Below are positions 8,147 to 15,997 of a stretch of DNA of 64,000 nucleotides, one piece after another. The stretch lies in assembly GCA_013178185.1 (NCBI GenBank), contig JABLXC010000007.1, forward strand, positions 124,001 through 188,000. Direction: 5' to 3'. Position 1 is the first letter of the stretch. Every line of letters begins with the position of its first letter. The position numbers and the translations under genes are program-made. The notes below the pieces were generated by a model. That model worked only from the letters and a program-made list of their open reading frames with translations, was not told where the DNA came from and did no database searches. This DNA comes from Anaerolineae bacterium. GTDB taxonomy: Bacteria; Chloroflexota; Anaerolineae; Anaerolineales; Anaerolineaceae.

Positions 8147-10936
8147 TTAAAGACCGGCGTAATCTAGCGCTTCTTTGACCCGTTTTCGATCTGCTGGAAG
8201 ATCTCGTATCCGAATACCGGCAGCGTTATAAATCGCGTTCAAAATTGCAGGCGCCGTAGCGAGAGATGGCGCTTCGGCGAAGCCTTTGACGCCTTGCGGC
8301 CCAAGAGGATGTGGGACCTCGACGATGACCGGTATGATTTCGGGAACCATGTTTGCAAGAGGCAGCCGGCATTTGTGAAGCGAGTCGGTCAGGTTGACAC
8401 CCTTTTCGATGACAAATTGTTCAGAAAGGGCGAATCCTACGCCCATCATCACGCCTCCGTGGATCTGACCAACGACGGCGTCATAATTTAGTACTTTTCC
8501 CACGTCATTGGCAGAAATGATCTTAAGAACCTTCACCTCACCATTCAGCGTATCCACCTCCACAATGGCTACTTGCGTGTTATATGCATAACACCAATGG
8601 GTTGGCCGGGTGATGAAATCAGGTTGGCCGATGTGACTTGGCTCGCCAACGGGATGCATTTGTACAGATTCGGGCGGAATATACGTTTTTTCCACCACGA
8701 ATCTCTCGCCCAGTTGCTCTAATTCCACACTTTTTCCGGTTTCTGGGTTCACCAGCCTGCTCCCAACGATTTGAATAGCCTGGGGTTCGCATTCGATCAT
8801 CTCGGCTGCACGGCTGGTTAACTCTTCTTTAAGCGCTTTGCATGCCATGACTACCGCGTTGCCGCTTAAAAAGGTCTGGCGGGAAGCGGTTGTTGGACCC
8901 GTTGGCGGTGTAAGGGCTGTATCGGGTCCGATATAGGTGATTTTCTCCGCAGGGATGTTTAATGCATTCATTGCCAGTTTAACCAGACCGACTTGAGCGC
9001 CTTGCCCATACTCATGTTGGCTGGCCTTGATCACGACGTGCCCACTTTTATCCATTTCGACAATTGCTCCTGCGCTTTCGGGAATGGCGTGGCCGAACCC
9101 GATGTTTTTAACCGCCGAAGCAACGCCCCAACCAATTTTCTTGCCATTAGAAGCAGAGGGTATTTCAATAGCTTTAAATGCATCTCGAGCTGCAGCAATT
9201 GTTTGCTTGATCGAGACCACCCCTTCGGTCATAATGTGATCGGACGCTGTTGGCAGCCCTACATCCAACGCGTTGATCAGACGAAATTCAAAGGGGTCAA
9301 TGCCGAGCGCGTTTGCCATTTCGTCGAATTGCTGTTCCAGCGCAATGGCAACCTGGTTGACGCCAAAACCGCGCATGGCGCCGGATGGGACATTGTTGGT
9401 GTACCAGGATTTGCCTTCAATTTTTAGATTGGGTACATAATATGGTCCGGCGCCAAAGACGACCACGTTTTCAAGAATATCCAGTCCTAGAGAGCAGTAA
9501 CAACCCGTGTCCAATGTGATGCTGGCTTCAATCGCCAATACTTTTCCGGAGGGGTCGGCGCCTGTTTTGTAATGCATCCAGGCAGGATGGCGTTTTACAT
9601 GCACGCGCAGCGATTCCTCCCGGCTCAGGACCATTTTTACAGGGCGGCCTGATTTAAGGGCGCCCAAGGCGAGATACTGCTGAAGGATCATATCTTCTTT
9701 CGCGCCAAATGCCCCGCCCATTGGAATCTGAATGACGCGGATTTTTTCTTCGGGTAGCCCCAAAATCTCCGAGAGCTGGGTGCGGTCATCAAAAGCGGTT
9801 TGTGTGCCTATTTTAAGGACGACACCGCCGTCTTCGGTGGGGTAAGCAATCCCAGATTCGGGTTCGAGAAAGCCGTGCTCAATGGCTGGCGTTGTGTAGT
9901 CATGTTCCGATATGACAGCGCATTTTTTAAATGCTTCTCCTACATCGCCTCGTATAATTTGTGCATGGTGGAGCAAATTCCCTTTTTCTTGGACCAACGG
10001 CGCATCTGGGCGGCTGGCCTCTTCGGGTGAGAATACAGCGGGCAAAATCCGATATTCGACCTTTATTTTTTCGACCGCCTTTTTTGCTATTTCGGGACTG
10101 TAAGCAAACACGGCTGCCAGCGAGTCTCCAATGTAACGGACTTTTTTATCGGCGATGGCAGGCTGGTCGCGAATGATGATGCCGGCCTGGTTTTTTCCGC
10201 GTATATCTTTTGCTGTGACGATGCAGACCACGCCTTCTACAGATTCTGCTTCGGAAGTATCCATGCTTAATATTTCAGCATGGGGGTGCGCCGACCACAG
10301 AATTTTTCCGTGCAACATGCCATCCAGATAAATATCGTCGCCAAAAATGGTCTTTCCGGTGACCATGCGGATGGCATCGGCTGTGCGCAAGGAGTGATCA
10401 ATTTGCTCATGTTCTGGCGTTTTTTCTAATACGGCTTCGGCATGAACCATTCTTTGACTGGCTAGCTGGATTGCTTCGATGATTTTGATATAGCCGGTAC
10501 ACCTGCAAAGGTTTTTGTTCTGGGTAAGATGTTGTTTAATTTGGTCGGTTGTTGGTTGCGGAACTGCATCCAACAGCGCCTTTGCAGATAAGATCATCCC
10601 AGGAGTGCAGAAGCCGCATTGTACGGCGCCAGTCTCAATGAACGCTTGTTGAATAGGGTGAAGCTGCCCGTTTTTGGAAAGGCCCTCGATTGTTTCTATG
10701 TAGGCACCTTCCAGCTTTTGCATCTTAACCAGACAGGCTCTGGCGGCTTTGCCGTTGAGGATAACCGTGCATGCACCGCAATGCCCGGTTGAACATCCAT
10801 TTTTGGTTCCAGTCAAGTGTAGCTTGTCGCGCAGGAAGTCCAGTAAGGTCATATCGGCGGGCGCGACAGCCTTGAGTATTTCGTTATTTAACCAAAAGTT
10901 GACCGTTGTCAGTGTGTTATTCTCGTGAAGTGACAT
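8147..10936 (-). CDS. Fused [2Fe-2S]/molybdopterin hydroxylase of the xanthine dehydrogenase family
   Basis: A 929-residue enzyme predicted to hydroxylate a purine or other N-heterocycle. Residues 1-160 form the iron-sulfur subunit: a plant-type cluster site (Cys48, 53, 56, 68) and the second cluster helical domain with CGFCTPGM and CRCTG. Residues from about 180 form the large subunit, with an aldehyde oxidase a/b-hammerhead domain and then molybdopterin-binding regions including GGAFGAKEDM and the region around GVKGFAEAPS, whose Glu is the likely catalytic base. No FAD domain is present here or next door, so electrons must leave by another partner. The fusion of small and large subunits without FAD resembles the selenium-dependent-type xanthine dehydrogenases. 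It lies between the deaminase-like gene and the importer genes, so the substrate is probably an imported base. Confidence 0.88.
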   Translation of the reverse strand: MSLHENNTLTTVNFWLNNEILKAVAPADMTLLDFLRDKLHLTGTKNGCSTGHCGACTVILNGKAARACLVKMQKLEGAYIETIEGLSKNGQLHPIQQAFIETGAVQCGFCTPGMILSAKALLDAVPQPTTDQIKQHLTQNKNLCRCTGYIKIIEAIQLASQRMVHAEAVLEKTPEHEQIDHSLRTADAIRMVTGKTIFGDDIYLDGMLHGKILWSAHPHAEILSMDTSEAESVEGVVCIVTAKDIRGKNQAGIIIRDQPAIADKKVRYIGDSLAAVFAYSPEIAKKAVEKIKVEYRILPAVFSPEEASRPDAPLVQEKGNLLHHAQIIRGDVGEAFKKCAVISEHDYTTPAIEHGFLEPESGIAYPTEDGGVVLKIGTQTAFDDRTQLSEILGLPEEKIRVIQIPMGGAFGAKEDMILQQYLALGALKSGRPVKMVLSREESLRVHVKRHPAWMHYKTGADPSGKVLAIEASITLDTGCYCSLGLDILENVVVFGAGPYYVPNLKIEGKSWYTNNVPSGAMRGFGVNQVAIALEQQFDEMANALGIDPFEFRLINALDVGLPTASDHIMTEGVVSIKQTIAAARDAFKAIEIPSASNGKKIGWGVASAVKNIGFGHAIPESAGAIVEMDKSGHVVIKASQHEYGQGAQVGLVKLAMNALNIPAEKITYIGPDTALTPPTGPTTASRQTFLSGNAVVMACKALKEELTSRAAEMIECEPQAIQIVGSRLVNPETGKSVELEQLGERFVVEKTYIPPESVQMHPVGEPSHIGQPDFITRPTHWCYAYNTQVAIVEVDTLNGEVKVLKIISANDVGKVLNYDAVVGQIHGGVMMGVGFALSEQFVIEKGVNLTDSLHKCRLPLANMVPEIIPVIVEVPHPLGPQGVKGFAEAPSLATAPAILNAIYNAAGIRIRDLPADRKRVKEALDYAGL

Positions 10937-11093
10937 AACTTTCCTGTTCTAGTCGTTCTAACAAGCAATCTTTAGGGATCTGCGTTCGTGATGTTGGGTC
11001 TATTCCAGACCCTAGATAAATCAGATGTTTTCCGGGCGTCTTATCCTAACAGATGGGAAGTGAGGAATGTACACGTTCCCAAGTTTTAATCGC

Positions 11094-11121
11094 AGTTCCC
11101 TGCTTGCAACAGCAGGGAACT
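11094..11121 (-). promoter_or_regulatory. Intercistronic hairpin between deaminase-like and hydroxylase genes
   Basis: Perfect 10-base arms AGTTCCCTGC and GCAGGGAACT enclose an 8-base loop in the 203-base spacer. A smaller stem (GGGTCT/AGACCC, 10996-11012) lies further downstream in the same spacer. Neither is followed by a T-tract on the minus strand. They may stabilise the message or set relative expression. Confidence 0.5.
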
Positions 11122-11139
11122 ACAACAGCCGATCTGATT

Positions 11140-12378
11140 TTATGCGGGAAATGCCAATGGTTTCATCTTGTTCACATCCACCAGTTTTCCGTGGCTGATG
11201 GTAAACTGGGGAGCCTCGTGAAAACGCAGCGCTTCCAGGACGCTGGGCTGGTTCAGCACGACCAGGTTCGCTGTCGCGCCGACTTTGAGCCCATAATCCT
11301 TTAAACCCATGCACTGTGCGGCTTTGGTTGTAACCATATCATAAAGGTGTTCCATATCCGAAGAGGTTGTAAACCACAAGGTATGAGAACCGAGGAAAGC
11401 GACCTCCAACATATTGTTGCGTCCATAAGGGTAGTATGCATCGGAGATGTCATCCTGCCCAAGACATACCAGGTTCCCTTCGTCGAGAAGTTCACGCACG
11501 CGGGCATGTAAGGGGCCGGTATGAGGGTCGCTGACAACGCCCATATTGGCTTTTTTTAGGAGGGCAGAAACTTTTTGGAAATACGGCTTGGCGTAAAATG
11601 CCATGGCTCTTGCATGATGCGCCAGAGCACGCCCTTGCCAGCCTCGCTTGATCACTTCGAGCGCCATTACTTCCAATGATCGTAATCCAGCGTCACCAGC
11701 GTCATCAACAAGCATCGAGACGTCTTTGTTGTATTTGACGGCCAAATCGAAAATAAAGCGCACATGTTCTGCAATGTCTGCATCGGTATATTCAATCCAC
11801 GGAATCCCACCGGCGATATCTGCTCCTAAGTCCATTGCCTGTTTCATCAATTCGACAGAGCCCGGTTCACGAACAACCCCATCCTGAGCAAAGGCGACCA
11901 CCTGGATGTCTACAATCCCTTTGAACTCTTCGCGTGCCCGGATCAAGGCCTTAATCCCTTCCATCTTTGCCTTGCTATCCACATCGGCAAAGGCGCGTAC
12001 ATGAGTGCAGCCATAAATGGCAGCCTGGGCGATTGCTTTGCGGACGTTCTCGATGATCCAGGATTCGTCGTACTGGTCTTTCACGCGAGCGGCCAGTTCG
12101 ATTGCTGTCATGGCTTTTCCCATGTCTGCGCCATGGTAATCTTTTAGAGCGGCTTCATCCATCATTTGCAATGTATATACTTTACAAAGATGGAGATGGG
12201 CATTGACAAAGGATTCGGTAACAAGGTTCCCCTTCGCATCCAGTTCTAGCGGGGCGCTGGCGTTGAGTGTGGTTTCAATGCCAGAAATTTTACCGTCCTT
12301 GATTCCTATTTCAACCATGGTTTGCGGGTTTTGGCGGAGCTTTGCCTGCTTGATCAATATGTCGTAGCTGGCGGACAT
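11140..12378 (-). CDS. Cytosine deaminase-like amidohydrolase with an altered metal site
   Basis: A 412-residue protein of the amidohydrolase superfamily, most like bacterial cytosine deaminase. The HxH metal motif is present (NAHLHLCK), as are GGIPWIEYT, the HARAM histidine region and the late aspartate in LGQDDISDAYYPYGRNNML. The third metal-site motif, HCDE in cytosine deaminase, reads LVDDAGD here, so the histidine ligand is replaced and the catalytic glutamate becomes aspartate. The protein may therefore act on a different substrate or use a different metal arrangement; loss of activity is also possible. It is the first gene of the nucleobase operon, with a good ribosome site (AGGAGAAGAGGC before ATG) and a consensus-like promoter upstream. 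Confidence 0.8.
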   Translation of the reverse strand: MSASYDILIKQAKLRQNPQTMVEIGIKDGKISGIETTLNASAPLELDAKGNLVTESFVNAHLHLCKVYTLQMMDEAALKDYHGADMGKAMTAIELAARVKDQYDESWIIENVRKAIAQAAIYGCTHVRAFADVDSKAKMEGIKALIRAREEFKGIVDIQVVAFAQDGVVREPGSVELMKQAMDLGADIAGGIPWIEYTDADIAEHVRFIFDLAVKYNKDVSMLVDDAGDAGLRSLEVMALEVIKRGWQGRALAHHARAMAFYAKPYFQKVSALLKKANMGVVSDPHTGPLHARVRELLDEGNLVCLGQDDISDAYYPYGRNNMLEVAFLGSHTLWFTTSSDMEHLYDMVTTKAAQCMGLKDYGLKVGATANLVVLNQPSVLEALRFHEAPQFTISHGKLVDVNKMKPLAFPA

Positions 12379-12452
12379 GCCTCTTCTCCTGTCGGTAGAT
12401 TTTGAATTTTTATTGAGGTGGGGTAATCTTTTTATTTGTTGTGTGCATTAAT

Positions 12453-12479
12453 ATTATAGGCAAAAAAACAGGGTGTCAA
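12453..12479 (-). promoter_or_regulatory. Predicted sigma-70-type promoter of the nucleobase operon
   Basis: On the minus strand a perfect TTGACA (12474-12479) is followed after 15 bases by a perfect TATAAT (12453-12458). Transcription would start near 12445, giving a leader of about 66 bases before the deaminase-like gene. The spacer is 2 bases shorter than ideal; TAATAT, at 17 bases, is an alternative -10. The rest of the 282-base divergent spacer up to the kinase gene holds a TATAAT at 12603-12608 on the plus strand without a good -35. Confidence 0.6.
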
Positions 12480-12660
12480 GCTGCCATTGCTCATTGTCTG
12501 ATAATGTTTTGTCACATTTGTGATCGGGAGCTTTGGTTTTGAGGTGTTTCCGCTACTGTGAAAGAAAAGGTGCAGAGGCTTTCAAATTCGATTTGCCATG
12601 TATATAATTTAGGCATCTATTCAATTCTCCTGTTGCAATAGTTCTTGAGGAGGTTTTTTC

Positions 12661-14286
12661 GTGCAGGCTCCCGGCGTCTTAATTGTGGATGATGATGCGG
12701 TTGTTCTGCGGCTGTGCGAGAAGGCGCTCGAACGCGCGGGTTATACTGTTGCTAGCGCTTCAAATCCTTACCAGGCGCTGGAATTGATACGGGAAAATCG
12801 TTTTGATCTTCTGCTGGTTGATATTCTGATGCCGCAGATGGATGGATTTGAGCTAATTGAAGAGGCAAGAAATTGCCAGACAGGTATTGCGGTTTTGGTT
12901 ATGACCGGTTTTGGTACTGTAGAAACCGCCATCGAAGCCTTGAGAAGGGGGGTGGATGGCTTAATCTTGAAGCCTTTTCAAGGCATTGAAGATTTGCTGA
13001 ATGCTATCCAGCAGGCTTTATTGTTGAATCAACAGAAACAGGATGCAGGCAGGCTGCATGTGCTCCGACCGTTGTTCGATGTCAGCGAGGCGCTGATTTC
13101 AGAAACGAATCCAAACCTTTTATTGGAGCAGATATTGGCTGCTGCCCTCCAGCTTTTGCAGGCTGCCCAAATCGGTATTTTCCAGAGGCCGGGTACGGAA
13201 ACGGAGATGCGTCTTCTGGCTGCCCGGGGAGGGATTGCCTGGAGAAGGTTGCAAGGAAAACGGGGTTTTATTGAAACCTTGTTAAAGGGCGAAAAGCGTC
13301 CGTATTCTACTCAAGACAGCCGCGTTCCTGTTTTGATCCAGCAATTTCTTGCAAAATTTGAGTTGCGTTCTGCGATGAGTGTGGAAGTCAGCCGCGCCGG
13401 TGGGGATATGGTTTTCTTTGCAGGCCGTGACCAGCGAGAACCGCCTTTTATCGAATCGGACTATGAGCGGTTTGTCATCCTTGCACGCCAATCTGCGATT
13501 GCATTCGAAAATGCCAAGCTATATGAAGATTTGCGCCGCTCATTGAAGCGGGTTGAAGAATCTCAGCTTGCACTGGTTCAATCCGAAAAAATGGCTGCGG
13601 CTGGCAGGCTGATTGCTTCAGTTGCCCATGAAATCAACAACCCATTACAGGCAGTGAGGAATTGCTTGCACCTTGCCACTCGTGGGGAAGTCCCTGACGA
13701 CCAGAAAGGATCCTACCTTGAGATGGCGCAGAAGGAGATGGATCGACTCGAAAGCACGGTTGAGCGTATGTTGGATTTTTACCGGCCTGGACGGGCAGAC
13801 CGTGAGTGGGTGGATGTCTGCTGGCTGATTGAGCGGGTATTGCAATTCCTTGGCGCGCAACTCCGTAAACATGATATCGTGGTGCACACTCACTTTCAGG
13901 AGGACCTGCCAAAAATTTTTGCAATCCGTGAACAATTGCAGCAGGTAATCTTGAATATTTTGCTCAATGCAATTGATGTATTGGAGGATTCGGGGCGAAA
14001 GAAAGAAATTTGGATTGACGCGGTTCAGAAAAAAAACAATCTGAGAATCCGGATCGAAGATTCTGGTGAAGGCGTTTCGCCGGAAATACAAAGTCGAATA
14101 TTCGAGCCATTTTTTAGTTCTAAAATGAAAGGCACTGGCCTTGGGCTGGCCATCAGTTATGGTTTTATTGAGGCGCAGCATGGGACGCTTTCACTCGAGC
14201 CAGGCCAGCATGGCAGCGGAGCGTGTTTTGAGATTGTATTACCGTTTCGAGGGAAACATGGCCGAAAAACGAATTCTGGTGGTTGA
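12661..14286 (+). CDS. REC-GAF-histidine kinase
   Basis: A soluble 541-residue two-component kinase with no membrane segment. Residues 1-120 are a receiver domain (phospho-acceptor Asp54 in LLLVDILMP, late Lys in LKPF). Residues about 135-290 are GAF-like. Then comes a HisKA dimerisation domain with phospho-His323 (VAHEINNP) and an ATPase domain with NAIDVLED, DSGEGV and GTGLGLAISYG. The GTG start lies 9 bases after a strong AGGAGG site. The reading frame overlaps the next gene, an OmpR-type regulator, by 29 bases, so the pair is probably one phosphorelay. An N-terminal receiver on a kinase suggests that it takes input from another kinase. Signal unknown. Confidence 0.9.
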   Translation: MQAPGVLIVDDDAVVLRLCEKALERAGYTVASASNPYQALELIRENRFDLLLVDILMPQMDGFELIEEARNCQTGIAVLVMTGFGTVETAIEALRRGVDGLILKPFQGIEDLLNAIQQALLLNQQKQDAGRLHVLRPLFDVSEALISETNPNLLLEQILAAALQLLQAAQIGIFQRPGTETEMRLLAARGGIAWRRLQGKRGFIETLLKGEKRPYSTQDSRVPVLIQQFLAKFELRSAMSVEVSRAGGDMVFFAGRDQREPPFIESDYERFVILARQSAIAFENAKLYEDLRRSLKRVEESQLALVQSEKMAAAGRLIASVAHEINNPLQAVRNCLHLATRGEVPDDQKGSYLEMAQKEMDRLESTVERMLDFYRPGRADREWVDVCWLIERVLQFLGAQLRKHDIVVHTHFQEDLPKIFAIREQLQQVILNILLNAIDVLEDSGRKKEIWIDAVQKKNNLRIRIEDSGEGVSPEIQSRIFEPFFSSKMKGTGLGLAISYGFIEAQHGTLSLEPGQHGSGACFEIVLPFRGKHGRKTNSGG

Positions 14287-15019
14287 CGATGAAGAAGTAG
14301 CCCGATTGACCCTTTCGCAGATTCTGCGATTGGAGGGATATGCAGTCAGGTCAGTGGGTGGAGGAGAGGCGGCTCTTTCTGCGTTAAAAGAACACGAATA
14401 TGATCTGATGATCCTCGATCTTAAAATGCCTGGGATGGGAGGGATGGAAGTTCTCCAAAAGGCGGTCAGGGATCATCCCCAAGTGCGTGTGGTGGTCCTT
14501 ACGGCATATGGTTCGATGGATACGGCGATTGAAGCATTGAGAAACCATGCTCACGATTATCTTCTCAAACCCGCTATGCCCCGCCAGATTATGGAAGTTG
14601 TAGCCAGGGTGCTAAGCGAACCGCCGCGCTCGGCGGCCAGGCTGGAAGAAAACGAGGCGCTTTTTGGCGGGCTGCGAGAACGGGCGCGTTTTATCCAGTT
14701 GCCTTCCTCGGCGGTCTTAGACTGGAATCGCCGCATGATCACCTGGCAAGAGAGGATGATTTTGCTGACGCCGACGGAACTGAGGGTCCTTGAAATATTG
14801 TGTCAGAGTCCAGGACAGGTTATTTCGCATCAAGATATTATTTTTGGCGTTCAGGGTTATGAATTGGGTTCGGAGGAAGCCGCAAACATCTTGAGACCGG
14901 TTATGTCGCGCCTGCGGCAAAAATTATCCATCATTCCAGGTGGAAAAAATTGGATATTGACCACGCGAGGCACGGGTTATGTATTCGATGGGGAGCTGGC
15001 GGAGAATTTGGGAAGTTGA
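14258..15019 (+). CDS. OmpR/PhoB-type response regulator
   Basis: A 254-residue DNA-binding regulator. Residues 1-120 are a receiver domain with the acidic pair in VVDDEE, phospho-acceptor Asp54 (MILDLKMP) and the Thr/Lys switch residues (VLTAYG, LLKPA). The C-terminal 100 residues form a winged helix (LTPTELRVLEILCQSPGQ and the closing TRGTGYVF strand), which binds promoter DNA after phosphorylation. I chose the ATG giving MAEKRILVVDDEE; longer forms would read through the kinase C-terminus in another frame. The start sits inside the kinase gene, so coupling is likely. Its stop faces the stop of the EamA gene with only 2 bases between. Confidence 0.92.
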   Translation: MAEKRILVVDDEEVARLTLSQILRLEGYAVRSVGGGEAALSALKEHEYDLMILDLKMPGMGGMEVLQKAVRDHPQVRVVVLTAYGSMDTAIEALRNHAHDYLLKPAMPRQIMEVVARVLSEPPRSAARLEENEALFGGLRERARFIQLPSSAVLDWNRRMITWQERMILLTPTELRVLEILCQSPGQVISHQDIIFGVQGYELGSEEAANILRPVMSRLRQKLSIIPGGKNWILTTRGTGYVFDGELAENLGS

Positions 15020-15021
15020 TT

Positions 15022-15975
15022 CTAGTTTGGAGATTGCCAGGGTAAATCCGTTGGCTGAATGCGCGGCGCATTCAGCCAGGCCAGCCAGCCAGTAGCATGT
15101 CTTTTCTGAGAGGTATAATGATCGAAACCCACCAGGAACAAACTAATGCCTAGCAGGGATGCCCCTACCCATTGCACAACCGACAGCCTTTCGCCGAGCC
15201 AAATTTGCGCCAACAGAACGGTGACAAGCAGTTCGCCGAGCCCTAGCAAAGCAGTTTGCAAACCACCCAGGTGTTTAACGCCCATGAAAAGGGTGAGCCG
15301 TGAAAAGAAGGTGAAAAATGCCATTCCCAAAATTGGCCACCAGGGGGTTGTGTTTAAAGGTAAATGTAGATCGAAAAGCAGATAGGCTACCATGACGGTT
15401 CCTGCCATTGCTGAAAGTGTATAGAATGTAACAGTGGGCGCAGGAACTTCGTATAAGACGCGCTGGTTGACCAATAAGTGCAAGCCATATAAAGCCGCCG
15501 AGCCGAGCATCATCGCTGCTCCAGCGAGATTTACCGGTTTGTGCCCTGCACTGACCAACAGGACAATACCAGCTGCCGCCAGGACGAGGCGGCAGATCGT
15601 TAATTTTTTAATGGGCTGGCGATCCAGTAATAGCCAGAAAGCAACAAACAATGGATAGAAGGAATATAACAAATGGCCGATGCTGGCATCTAGCTGGCTA
15701 AAACCATAGTAGTAAAGGATTGATCCAATCCCATTTAAAAAACCCGCCAGGATGCAACCGACCAGGCCAACTGGGTAGATGTAGAAGAATTGTCGCTTAA
15801 AGATCACCATTGCGACAAAGAACAAAAAGGCGGCTATACTGGTTCGTAAAGCGACGACTGCCAGGGGGGAAAATCCGAGCAATAACGCTTGTTTGCCAAA
15901 GACAGGCGCCAGTCCTAAAAAGACGGCTGAGGCTGCGGCGGCGCGAATGCCTTTCTTTTTCCCTTTAGAATCCAC
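15022..15975 (-). CDS. EamA/DMT-family transporter
   Basis: An integral membrane exporter of about 317 residues with ten predicted helices in two EamA repeats, the second ending in GERLSVVQWVGASLLGISLFL. The substrate is unknown. It is the last gene of the long sensory operon and follows the threonine synthase-receiver fusion, so export of threonine or a related amino acid is a reasonable guess but not shown. Start choice is uncertain. An ATG at 16035 would overlap the previous gene by 38 bases, while the GTG at 15975 begins just after its stop and just before the first helix; I prefer the latter. The gene converges with the OmpR-type regulator. Confidence 0.85.
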   Translation of the reverse strand: MDSKGKKKGIRAAAASAVFLGLAPVFGKQALLLGFSPLAVVALRTSIAAFLFFVAMVIFKRQFFYIYPVGLVGCILAGFLNGIGSILYYYGFSQLDASIGHLLYSFYPLFVAFWLLLDRQPIKKLTICRLVLAAAGIVLLVSAGHKPVNLAGAAMMLGSAALYGLHLLVNQRVLYEVPAPTVTFYTLSAMAGTVMVAYLLFDLHLPLNTTPWWPILGMAFFTFFSRLTLFMGVKHLGGLQTALLGLGELLVTVLLAQIWLGERLSVVQWVGASLLGISLFLVGFDHYTSQKRHATGWLAWLNAPRIQPTDLPWQSPN

Positions 15976-15997
15976 AATACTACTCTTTTCGCCTGCT

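Noticed and set aside
12379-12660. A purine riboswitch in the leader of the nucleobase operon
   Set aside because: The conserved purine-aptamer core and paired loops are not found in the roughly 66-base leader or the spacer.
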